Below the pieces are notes generated by a model that ran no database searches, was not told the origin of the DNA, and saw nothing but the letters and a program-made list of their open reading frames with translations. Shown here one piece after another: positions 18,061 through 24,665 of a stretch of 29,879 bases of DNA. Position numbers and translations under genes: made by a program. Positions within the stretch are counted from its first letter, which is position 1. Each line of letters starts with the position of its first letter. The stretch is from Ktedonobacter racemifer. Its GTDB lineage: Bacteria > Chloroflexota > DTOL01 > JACQYG01. The DNA lies in contig DYIS01000004.1 of the NCBI GenBank assembly GCA_020723545.1, positions 1 to 29,879 of the forward strand. Direction: 5' to 3'.

Positions 18061-18910
18061 GGTGGACGCTAGACTCCTGCCAACCGTGGATCTGGACACC
18101 ATTTTCCGGCCTCGCCTGGCGCAACTCCTGAACGTGGAGGAGATGACGGCGAAGGAGAAGCTCTTCACGTTCCAGCTCAAGGACGGGACGCCCCTGGGGC
18201 AGGATCCCGGCCAGTTCGTGGAGGTGTCGGTGTTCGGCATCGGCGAGGCCCCTATCTCGGTGTCGTCATCCCCGACCCGTGGCGATACCTTTGAGCTCTG
18301 CGTGCGGGCGGTGGGGAACGTGACCAATGCCCTGCACCGCATGGCGCCGGGCGCCACGGTGGGAATCCGCGGGCCTTTTGGCCAGGGCTTTCCGGTGGAG
18401 GAGATGAGGGGCCGCAACGTCCTCTTCGTGGCCGGCGGCCTGGGACTGGTTCCCCTGCGCTCATTGATCCATGCCGTCCTGGACATGCGGCAGGATTTCG
18501 GTGCCGTGACCATCCTCTATGGCACCAAGAATCCCTCCGAGCTGCTTTTCCGGAACGAACTGGCCCAGTGGGAAGCTCGAGATGATGTGGACTATCAGGT
18601 CACGGTGGACGTGGCCGACGAATCCTGGCGCGGCAACGTGGGGGTGATCACCACCCTGTTCCGGGGCCTGCCGGTGGACCCCCGCAACACCGTGGCGGTG
18701 ATCGTGGGCCCGCCAGTGATGTACAGGTTCGTGATCCGGGAGGTCCTGGGGAAGGGCCTGCCCATGGGTCGAATCCTCGTCTCCCTGGAGCGCCGGATGA
18801 AGTGCGGCGTGGGCAAGTGCGGTCATTGCCAGATCAACGGCGTGTACGTCTGCCAGAAGGGCCCGGTCTTCACCTATTCGGAGCTACGGAATCTGCAGGA
18901 GGCGATATGA
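18053..18910 (+). CDS. hydG: NiFe hydrogenase gamma subunit, FAD/NAD(P)-binding reductase (HydG type)
   Basis: A 285-residue flavoprotein of the ferredoxin-NADP reductase/PyrK-like family, the site where NAD(P) is reduced or oxidised in group 3b hydrogenases. The FAD-binding barrel contains APISVSSSP (near 66-74). The NAD(P) domain opens with FVAGGLGLVPLRSLI (near 125-139) and ends with VIVGPPVMYRF. A C-terminal [2Fe-2S] site is formed by C251, C256, C259 and C267 in CGVGKCGHCQ...VC. The GTG at 18053 overlaps hydB by eight bases; GTG at 18062 is an alternative. The end overlaps hydD as ATGA. Whether it prefers NAD or NADP cannot be read from the sequence. Confidence 0.9.
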   Translation: MNRVDARLLPTVDLDTIFRPRLAQLLNVEEMTAKEKLFTFQLKDGTPLGQDPGQFVEVSVFGIGEAPISVSSSPTRGDTFELCVRAVGNVTNALHRMAPGATVGIRGPFGQGFPVEEMRGRNVLFVAGGLGLVPLRSLIHAVLDMRQDFGAVTILYGTKNPSELLFRNELAQWEARDDVDYQVTVDVADESWRGNVGVITTLFRGLPVDPRNTVAVIVGPPVMYRFVIREVLGKGLPMGRILVSLERRMKCGVGKCGHCQINGVYVCQKGPVFTYSELRNLQEAI

Positions 18911-19647
18911 TGAAGCCGAAGATTGCGGTGTTCGAGTTCTCCAGTTGCGAGGGATGCCAGTTGATGTTCGCCAACCTGGAGGCCGAGATCCTGGAGGTCC
19001 TGGGAGCAGTGGAGATCGTGAACTTCCGGGAGATCATGACCGAGAAGGGCGACGACTACCAGATCGCCTTCGTGGAAGGGGCCATCACCCAGGAATCGGA
19101 GATCGAACGGCTGAAGAAGATCCGCGAGCAGGCTAAGGTGTTGGTGGCCCTGGGAGCCTGCGCCCACCTGGGCGGGGTGAATTGCATGAAGAACTATCAA
19201 GACCAGGAGGAGGTCCGCCGCTACGTGTACAAGGAGCGAGCGGAGTGGTTCGACACCATCCCGGCCCGGCCGCTGAGCGCGGTGGTGCCGGTGGACTACG
19301 CAGTCCCGGGGTGCCCCATCGATAAGAAGGAGCTACTCGAGGTCACCAAGAGCTTGCTATTAGGCAAAAAACCCAGCCTCCCGGACTACCCCGTGTGTGT
19401 GGAATGCAAGATGGCCGAGAACATCTGCGTCTTCGACAAGGGCATGACCTGTCTGGGGCCGGTGACCCGGGCGGGCTGTGCGACCATCTGCCCCACCTTC
19501 GGGAACAAGTGCGAGGGCTGCCGGGGGCTGGTGGACAACCCTAATGTCAACTCGCACAAGCAGGTGCTCCAGGAACACGGGCTCTCGGTGCAGGGGATAC
19601 TGAACAGCTTTCGCATGTTCGAGGGCTACTTGGAGGTGGCTAAATGA
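18907..19647 (+). CDS. hydD: NiFe hydrogenase small (delta) subunit
   Basis: A 246-residue small subunit that wires the NiFe site to the other subunits through Fe-S clusters. The proximal cluster is signalled by SSCEGCQ (C14, C17), GACAHLGG and VPGCPI. A C-terminal group of cysteines (CVECKMAENIC, TCLGP, GCATICP, CEGCRG) fits medial and distal clusters. There is no twin-arginine signal, so the enzyme is cytoplasmic, as in group 3. The start is one of two adjacent ATGs at 18907 and 18910; the former overlaps the gamma stop as ATGA. The end overlaps hydA as ATGA, so the four subunits are tightly coupled. Confidence 0.92.
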   Translation: MMKPKIAVFEFSSCEGCQLMFANLEAEILEVLGAVEIVNFREIMTEKGDDYQIAFVEGAITQESEIERLKKIREQAKVLVALGACAHLGGVNCMKNYQDQEEVRRYVYKERAEWFDTIPARPLSAVVPVDYAVPGCPIDKKELLEVTKSLLLGKKPSLPDYPVCVECKMAENICVFDKGMTCLGPVTRAGCATICPTFGNKCEGCRGLVDNPNVNSHKQVLQEHGLSVQGILNSFRMFEGYLEVAK

Positions 19648-20930
19648 GAGACCTGAGCCTGAGCGTCCACCACATCACCCGGGTGGAGGGGCATGCCAAC
19701 ATCACCGTGGACGTGAGGAAGGGAGAGATTAAGGAGTTGAAGCTGGAGATCGTGGAGTCTCCCCGCTTCTTCGAGGCCATGTTGCGAGGCCGCTCCTGGG
19801 AGGACGTGGCACACATCACCTCGCGCATTTGCGGCATCTGTGCCGTGGGCCACACCGCTGCCTCCTTGCGAGCCACCGAAGCGGCCTTCGACTTCGTGCC
19901 CTCGGAACAGACGGTGCTATTGCGCAAGCTGATCATCGACGGGGAAACGATGCAGAGCCATCTCCTGCACGTGTACTTTTTGGTGGCGCCGGATCTCTTG
20001 GGCGTTGGCAGCGTGATACCCCTGGCTGCCACGCACCCGGAGGTGGTGAAGAGGGCCCTGCGCCTGAAAAAGCTGGCCAACGACATCTGCTACGTGGTGG
20101 GCGGCCGGGCGGTGCACCCCATCTCCATGGTGGTGGGTGGGTTCACCCGCCCCCCCACGGCCCAGGAGCTGGGGGGCCTACGCCAGAGGCTGGTGGAGGC
20201 GGTGCCGGACCTGGAGGCCACCGCGGAGCTGATCAAGGCCCTGCCCCTGCCCAGGTTTGAAAACCCGACCGAGTATTTGGCCCTGAAGAGCCAGGCGGAA
20301 TATGCCTTCTACGACGGCGATATCGCCTCCACCGACGGCGACGTCACACCAGTCAAGGACTACCGCCAGAAGATCAGGGAGACGGTGGTAGAGCACTCCA
20401 CGACCAAACACGTGAGCGGCAACCGGCAGTCGCTCATGGTAGGTGCCCTGGCCCGCTTCAACAACAACCACGAGCAGCTCCACCCGCTGGCGAAGAAGGT
20501 GGCCCGGGACCTGGGGCTCCGGGCCCCCTGCCATAACAGCTTCATGATCAGCGTGGCCCAGGTGGTGGAGGCGGTGCACGCGGCCGAGGACGCGATCATG
20601 GCCATCGACGAGCTCTTGGGCCGGGGGTTGAAAGATGAGCCGATCAAGGTCCCGGTGAAGGCGGGCAGTGGAGTGGGGGCGGTGGAGGTGCCCCGGGGGA
20701 CCCTCTACCACGAATACAGCTATGATTCTAAAGGCGTCATAAGCGACTCTAACCTGATCATCCCCACCGGTCAGAACATGGCCAACATCGAGTTCGACCT
20801 GCGGGCCATCCTGCCGCAGATCCTGGACAAGCCAAAGGAGGAGATCGCCCATACCCTGGAGATGGTGGTGAGAGCGTACGACCCCTGCATCTCCTGCTCC
20901 ACCCATCTCCTGGACGTGAGGTTTGTTTAG
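19644..20930 (+). CDS. hydA: NiFe hydrogenase large (alpha) catalytic subunit, group 3
   Basis: A 428-residue catalytic subunit carrying the NiFe active site, which splits or makes H2. Both cysteine motifs are intact: RICGIC (C63, C66) and DPCISCSTH (C415, C418). After the terminal His only seven residues remain (LLDVRFV), a short maturation peptide like that of Pyrococcus-type soluble hydrogenases, which a dedicated endopeptidase would remove. Length and the beta-gamma-delta-alpha gene order match group 3b. No Hyp maturation or protease genes lie in the window, so they must be elsewhere. The following Hdr/MvhD genes raise the possibility that it also feeds an Hdr complex, a role usually played by group 3c enzymes. 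Confidence 0.95.
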   Translation: MRDLSLSVHHITRVEGHANITVDVRKGEIKELKLEIVESPRFFEAMLRGRSWEDVAHITSRICGICAVGHTAASLRATEAAFDFVPSEQTVLLRKLIIDGETMQSHLLHVYFLVAPDLLGVGSVIPLAATHPEVVKRALRLKKLANDICYVVGGRAVHPISMVVGGFTRPPTAQELGGLRQRLVEAVPDLEATAELIKALPLPRFENPTEYLALKSQAEYAFYDGDIASTDGDVTPVKDYRQKIRETVVEHSTTKHVSGNRQSLMVGALARFNNNHEQLHPLAKKVARDLGLRAPCHNSFMISVAQVVEAVHAAEDAIMAIDELLGRGLKDEPIKVPVKAGSGVGAVEVPRGTLYHEYSYDSKGVISDSNLIIPTGQNMANIEFDLRAILPQILDKPKEEIAHTLEMVVRAYDPCISCSTHLLDVRFV

Positions 20931-21071
20931 GGCGAAGGCATGGGTAGATCGAATTCTTTACTACTAGTAAACCAGGCTGGCTGAGGCGCCCTGGTGCCAT
21001 CGCGATGCGCGAGGCCGGGCTGGGGGCGGGGACGAGATGCGCCTGATGTTGAAGTTAAAGAGGAGGGCAAA

Positions 21072-21524
21072 ATGGTATCACTGGAGATCCTGAAGAAGGC
21101 TGAGCTCTTCGAGGGCCTGAGCGACGATGACCTGGCAGCCATTGCCAAACATGCCCGGCTGGAGACCTACGAGGCTGGCACCAAGATCTTCGCCGAGGGT
21201 GAGGTGGCCAAGGACATCTACGTGGTGCACGAGGGACGGGTGGCAGTGATGATCGGCATCGGCCAGGGCAAGCAGCTCATCGTCGACACCGTCTCCAAGG
21301 GCGGCACGCTGGCTTGGTCGGCCCTGGTGGAGCCCCATATCCTAACGAGCTCGGCCAAAAGCGTGGACAAGAGCACCCTCGTCGCCATCCCCGGCGAGGA
21401 CCTGGACCACATCTGCGAGAGCAACTGCCGCCTGTGCTACACGATCATGGCGAAGATCGCCGCGGTGATCTCCCGGCGCCTGCAAAACACGCGCCTGCAA
21501 CTGGTGAGCCTGATGTACGGGTAG
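21072..21524 (+). CDS. Stand-alone cyclic-nucleotide-binding-fold protein with CX3CX2C, no HTH
   Basis: A 150-residue product that is only a CNB (CRP sensor-like) domain. It begins LEILKKAELFEGLSDDDLAAI, quoted here as KKAELFEGLSDDD, followed by GTKIFAEGEVAKDIYVVHEGRV, shown as FAEGEVAKDIYVV. No DNA-binding winged helix follows. The phosphate-binding cassette is atypical: in KGGTLAWSALVEPHILTSSA the Glu and Arg that hold cAMP are absent. The final helix carries C115-x3-C119-x2-C122, which could bind metal or a cluster or sense redox state. AGAGGAGG precedes the ATG at 21072. It lies 141 nt after hydA without its own obvious promoter and is followed by a terminator, so it is the last gene of the hydrogenase unit. 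Confidence 0.82.
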   Translation: MVSLEILKKAELFEGLSDDDLAAIAKHARLETYEAGTKIFAEGEVAKDIYVVHEGRVAVMIGIGQGKQLIVDTVSKGGTLAWSALVEPHILTSSAKSVDKSTLVAIPGEDLDHICESNCRLCYTIMAKIAAVISRRLQNTRLQLVSLMYG

Positions 21525-21564
21525 AGCTGGTCCGAGGAGAATGTGAAAACGATCAGACCCCTGG

Positions 21565-21595
21565 AGCGTCGGCGAAACCCGGCGCTTCTTTTGTT
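21565..21595 (+). terminator. Rho-independent terminator ending the hydrogenase unit
   Basis: An 8-bp stem (AGCGTCGG 21565-21572 with CCGGCGCT 21579-21586, one G-U pair), a 6-nt loop, then TCTTTTGTT. It separates the hydrogenase/CNB unit from the next promoter at 21664. Confidence 0.75.
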
Positions 21596-21629
21596 CCAGA
21601 AAGCGCAACGGCCGGGGGAATGGCGTGGC

Positions 21630-21650
21630 ATTGGTACGAATAGTACAAAT
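21630..21650. promoter_or_regulatory. Inverted repeat upstream of the lrp promoter
   Basis: ATTGGTAC-GAATA-GTACAAAT: 8-bp arms with one mismatch, ending 13 bases before the -35. Its half-site resembles the ATTGTAC arm found upstream of the hydrogenase promoter. A candidate operator for the Lrp-type protein encoded just downstream. Confidence 0.4.
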
Positions 21651-21663
21651 ATTCTCGAATTTC

Positions 21664-21697
21664 TTGACACAGTTCGTCGTTTGTGCTATAATTCACT
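21664..21697 (+). promoter_or_regulatory. Consensus promoter of the lrp-hdr unit with CRP/FNR-like operator
   Basis: A perfect TTGACA (21664-21669), a 17-bp spacer and a perfect TATAAT (21687-21692). The -10 is the N6 centre of TGTGC-N6-TCACT (21682-21697), close to TGTGA-N6-TCACA. A consensus promoter with an operator over the -10 suggests strong transcription held off by a repressor. Confidence 0.75.
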
Positions 21698-21717
21698 GTG
21701 TAAATCGTGAGGCGGGT

Positions 21718-22257
21718 ATGGTTCATTGCCTGGATGAGATCGATAAGAGGATCATCGCTCTCCTGCAGGCCGACGGGCGAATGCCCAACGTGGATATCGC
21801 CCGGGAACTGGGCTGCTCCGAGGGCACGGTGCGCAGGCGCCTGGACCACCTGCTGTTCAGTGGCGTGATGAGGATAGGCGCCATCTTAGAGCCGGCCCGG
21901 CTGGGGCTGGGGACCCACACCATTATCGGCGTGGACGTGGAGCTGGCTCAGGCGGAACAGGTCGGCCGGATGCTGGCCGAGATGCCGGAGGTCTGCTCGG
22001 TGATCTACGTGACGGGGAACTACGACGTCATCGCGGAGGCGGTGTTTCACTCCAACGATGAGCTGCTGGCCTTCATCACCGAGAGGATCGCCCGCATCCC
22101 CGGGATCAGGAGGGTCGAGACCTCCCACATCCTCAAGGTGATGAAACGCACCTGCGACTGGCAGGTCTTCGAGGAGGGCCCCGTGGCGGCAGCGCAGGAG
22201 CTCACGGCGACCTCGAAGACGGGGCCCCTCGGCATCGCCGAGCAGCAGAAGAGATGA
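21718..22257 (+). CDS. Lrp/AsnC-family transcriptional regulator
   Basis: A 179-residue regulator. The N-terminal helix-turn-helix reads LDEIDKRIIALLQADGRMPNVDIARELGCSEGTVRRRL; the diagnostic pieces are LDEIDKRIIALLQADGR and GCSEGTVRRRLDHL. A RAM/AsnC ligand-binding domain follows (about residues 65-145, with IGVDVELAQAEQVGRML and VTGNYDVIAEA). The tail from about 150 is extra and ends in Gln/Lys. The ATG at 21718 lies 26 bases after the -10 box behind GAGGCGGG; an upstream in-frame start would lie across the promoter. It is the first gene of the Hdr unit, so it probably controls that unit and perhaps the hydrogenase, whose promoter looks alike. Confidence 0.88.
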   Translation: MVHCLDEIDKRIIALLQADGRMPNVDIARELGCSEGTVRRRLDHLLFSGVMRIGAILEPARLGLGTHTIIGVDVELAQAEQVGRMLAEMPEVCSVIYVTGNYDVIAEAVFHSNDELLAFITERIARIPGIRRVETSHILKVMKRTCDWQVFEEGPVAAAQELTATSKTGPLGIAEQQKR

Positions 22258-22589
22258 ACGAGGAGAGTGCCCTGGCGAGGAGGATCGCCGAGACCATCGC
22301 GGAGGCCCTGGCCCGGGCCGATGGCACCAGGAGCTACGCGGTGTTCAGCCGAGGCTGCTGCAGCGCCTGTGATCTTGGGACATGCCCGGAATGCGGCCAC
22401 GCCTTCGACGGCAGCACCGTCATCATCCACCACAAGCGAAAAGGCAAGCGGTACCTGAGCGACCGGGCGGCGCACTTTCTCTCCCATGGAAGGAGCTCAT
22501 ACCAAACCAAATACGTGTACAAGGATCAGCCAGTGACCGTGGACCTGGACCTGCGGGAGCTGGCCGAATACCTGGATATGAAAGCCTAG
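22254..22589 (+). CDS. Small Cys-rich protein of unknown function in the Hdr operon
   Basis: Not recognised. A 111-residue product with a tight cysteine cluster, C35, C36, C39, C44, C47 and H49 (GCCSACDLGTCPECGH), in the middle of an otherwise alpha/beta protein. The last two pairs form CX2C knuckles suited to zinc or an Fe-S centre. The C-terminal third reads DQPVTVDLDLRELAEYLDMKA, shown here as its start DQPVTVDLDLREL. It overlaps lrp as ATGA and precedes hdrC by 38 nt, so it is coupled to the regulator and to the electron-transfer genes. It might be an accessory or sensory partner; no function can be assigned. Confidence 0.7.
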   Translation: MNEESALARRIAETIAEALARADGTRSYAVFSRGCCSACDLGTCPECGHAFDGSTVIIHHKRKGKRYLSDRAAHFLSHGRSSYQTKYVYKDQPVTVDLDLRELAEYLDMKA

Positions 22590-22627
22590 CCTGGCCGCCG
22601 GATCAATGCTTCCGAGGAGGGCCTGTC

Positions 22628-23221
22628 ATGGCGGAAAAAGCCTTCAATCTGACCCGAGAGATGCTGGACCACTCCTTTGCGGAGACCGTGGCTCCCGACC
22701 GGGAGAAGCTCCTCACCTGCATCCAGTGCGGCACCTGCACCGCCTCCTGCCCCACCGCCTACGCCATGGACTACACCCCCCGGCAACTCTGGCGCCTCAT
22801 CCAGGTGGGCCTCCGGGAGGAGGTGCTGAAGAGCAATACCTATTGGCTCTGCACTAACTGCTACTCCTGTACCATTCGCTGCCCTCGAGGCATCTCTCTC
22901 ACCGAGACCATGGCGGCCTTGAAGCGCCTGGCCATCGCCCAGGGCCTGGAAAAACCCAGCACGATCCAGGGCCGGGTGGCGCGGTTCTACCGATCCTTCA
23001 TGGATTCGGTGCGGCGTCATGGACGGTTGCATGAATCAGAGTTCCTGATCACCTATTTTGCCCACACCAATCCCCTGGGCCTGGCCGGGCAAGGACGCCT
23101 GGGCTTCAACCTTTGTAGAAAAGGTAAGATCTCCCTGGCGCCCTCGGAGGTCAAGAAGAGGGGCGACATCGCGGCCATCTTTCGCAAGGCTCAGGAGCTG
23201 GAAGCGGGAGGCGCGCCATGA
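22628..23221 (+). CDS. hdrC: HdrC-like Fe-S subunit (first copy)
   Basis: A 197-residue heterodisulfide-reductase subunit C homologue that relays electrons between HdrA and HdrB. Two [4Fe-4S] motifs are complete: C31-x2-C34-x2-C37-x3-C41 (CIQCGTCTASCP) and C75-x2-C78-x2-C81-x3-C85 (CTNCYSCTIRCP). The conserved stretch YAMDYTPRQL lies between them. GAGGAGGG precedes the ATG at 22628; the long upstream extension is a shadow of the previous gene. The end overlaps hdrB as ATGA. A close paralogue lies at 28494. Bacteria lack coenzymes M and B, so the true substrate of the paired HdrB is unknown. Confidence 0.93.
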   Translation: MAEKAFNLTREMLDHSFAETVAPDREKLLTCIQCGTCTASCPTAYAMDYTPRQLWRLIQVGLREEVLKSNTYWLCTNCYSCTIRCPRGISLTETMAALKRLAIAQGLEKPSTIQGRVARFYRSFMDSVRRHGRLHESEFLITYFAHTNPLGLAGQGRLGFNLCRKGKISLAPSEVKKRGDIAAIFRKAQELEAGGAP

Positions 23222-24102
23222 AGTACACCTATTTTCCGGGATGCTCCCTCCTTAACACGGCCAAGGAATACGACGTCTCGGCCAGGGCGGTGATGCGAGA
23301 GCTGGACAGCGAGCTCGTGGAGATCCCCGACTGGAACTGCTGCGGCGCCACCGCGGCGGACGTGGTCAGCTACCTCCTGTCGCTATTCCTGCCCGCCCGG
23401 AACCTGGCCATGGCCGAGGGCATGGGCCAGGAGGTGGTGGCCACCTGTAGCTCCTGCTTCTTGAACCTGTATCGGGTGAACAAGCATCTGGAGCAGAACC
23501 CGGAGCTGAAAGGGCAACTGGACATCGTATTGGCCGAGGCGGGCTTGAGCTATTCCGGCAACTTAAGGGTGCGACACCTGCTGGATGTGATCGCCAACGA
23601 CATCGGCGTGAAGGCAGTGGCCAAGAGGGCCAAGCGAAGGTTCGCTGGCATTAAGGTGGCCCCCTATTACGGATGCCAGGTGGTGCGCCCCTACGCCGAG
23701 TTCGATGGCCCGGACCTGCCCATGTCCATGGACAGGCTCATCGCTGCCCTGGGCGCGGAGACGATCCCCTATCCCGTGAAAACCCGCTGCTGCGGGGGCG
23801 TGCTTATGACCACCCAGAAGAGCATCGGCGTGAAGCTGGTGGCGGACATCCTGGAGCCGGCCAGGGAGGCCGACTGCGTGGTGACGGTCTGCCCCCTGTG
23901 CCAGTTAAACCTGGAGGCCTATCAGAGAGAGGTGGCGGGCAAGCTGGGCTGGCCGGTGAGGCTGCCGATCCTCTACTTCACCCAGTTCATCGGCCTGGCC
24001 TTCGGCCTCCCGGAGAAGGACCTGCAACTCAGCTCGCACCTGGTATCGGCGGAGAAGTTGCGGATAGCAGGTAGCAGAGAGCAGGTAGCAGAGAGCAGGT
24101 AG
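23218..24102 (+). CDS. hdrB: HdrB-like subunit with two CCG domains (first copy)
   Basis: A 294-residue HdrB homologue. Both cysteine-rich CCG domains are complete: C9, C41-C42, C77 and C80 in the first, and C153, C191-C192, C225 and C228 in the second. In methanogens these bind two non-cubane [4Fe-4S] clusters that cleave the CoM-S-S-CoB disulfide; here the substrate is unknown. The last 13 or so residues (AGSREQVAESR) are encoded by a 14-bp tandem repeat and look like an appended tail. It is coupled to hdrC by ATGA and is followed after 38 nt by the second CNB-fold gene. Paralogous to the gene at 29075. Confidence 0.93.
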   Translation: MKYTYFPGCSLLNTAKEYDVSARAVMRELDSELVEIPDWNCCGATAADVVSYLLSLFLPARNLAMAEGMGQEVVATCSSCFLNLYRVNKHLEQNPELKGQLDIVLAEAGLSYSGNLRVRHLLDVIANDIGVKAVAKRAKRRFAGIKVAPYYGCQVVRPYAEFDGPDLPMSMDRLIAALGAETIPYPVKTRCCGGVLMTTQKSIGVKLVADILEPAREADCVVTVCPLCQLNLEAYQREVAGKLGWPVRLPILYFTQFIGLAFGLPEKDLQLSSHLVSAEKLRIAGSREQVAESR

Positions 24103-24118
24103 CAAGTAACAGGTAGCA
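24066..24118 (+). repeat. 14-bp tandem repeat across the hdrB stop
   Basis: The unit AGCAGGTAGCAGAG starts at 24066 and 24080, continues as AGCAGGTAGCAAGT at 24094 and decays as AACAGGTAGCATT at 24108. Almost four copies span the last codons of hdrB and part of the gap. Confidence 0.85.
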
Positions 24119-24140
24119 TTCTTTATAGAGGAGGCAGGGG

Positions 24141-24620
24141 ATGGTGTCGGTGAAGGTCCTACGGGGGCTCGAGCTCTTTCAGGGGCTCAGCGATGAGCAG
24201 ATCAAGGAGATAGCGGCTTTGGCCAAGGAAGAGGAATTCGAGGAAGGAGCGGTCATCTTCCAGGAGGACACGGAGGCGGAGAACCTGTACATCCTGGAGG
24301 AGGGCCGGGTGGCCCTGCGTTTCCGTTTGATCGTGCGACCCCTTTCCAAAGAGACCACCGTAGATACCGTCCGCAGAGGCGAGGCCTTCGGGTGGTCGGC
24401 CCTGGTGAAGCCGCACCGACTCACCGCCTCGGCCATCTGCGCGGAGAGAGCGAAGGCGGTGGTGATAAGAGGCAAAGAACTAAGGGAGCTGTTCGAGAAG
24501 AACCATCATGTCGGCTACATCGTGATGACCAACATCGCGGAGATCATCGCCACCCGGCTCAGGGACGTGCGCCTGCAATTGATCCGGGAGATGGGACAAT
24601 CCATCCTTTACGGCTGGTGA
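24141..24620 (+). CDS. Stand-alone cyclic-nucleotide-binding-fold protein (second copy), no HTH
   Basis: A 159-residue paralogue of the protein at 21072, again a CNB domain alone. Shared blocks include LELFQGLSDEQIKEIA, then VDTVRRGEAFGWSALVKPHRLTASA (quoted in part as RRGEAFGWSALVKPHRL). As in the other copy, the cAMP-contacting Glu and Arg are replaced and there is no DNA-binding domain. The CX3CX2C of the first copy is absent; the matching region reads LFEKNHHVGYIV. The ATG at 24141 follows GAGGAGGCAGGGG. It sits between hdrB and hdrA, 45 nt before the latter. Placement inside the operon suggests a structural or sensory partner of the complex, not a transcription factor (inference). Confidence 0.82.
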   Translation: MVSVKVLRGLELFQGLSDEQIKEIAALAKEEEFEEGAVIFQEDTEAENLYILEEGRVALRFRLIVRPLSKETTVDTVRRGEAFGWSALVKPHRLTASAICAERAKAVVIRGKELRELFEKNHHVGYIVMTNIAEIIATRLRDVRLQLIREMGQSILYGW

Positions 24621-24665
24621 TGACCTGGAACCCAAAATACATCCATCATTTCGGGGGGTGGAGAG

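Noticed and set aside
21625..21717. Upstream in-frame extension of the Lrp gene
   Set aside because: It would be translated from across the consensus promoter, so transcripts cannot contain it.
21072..24620. CNB proteins as CRP/FNR regulators of the operon
   Set aside because: Neither has a DNA-binding domain, so the factor binding the TGTGA-N6-TCACA sites must be encoded elsewhere or act through a partner.
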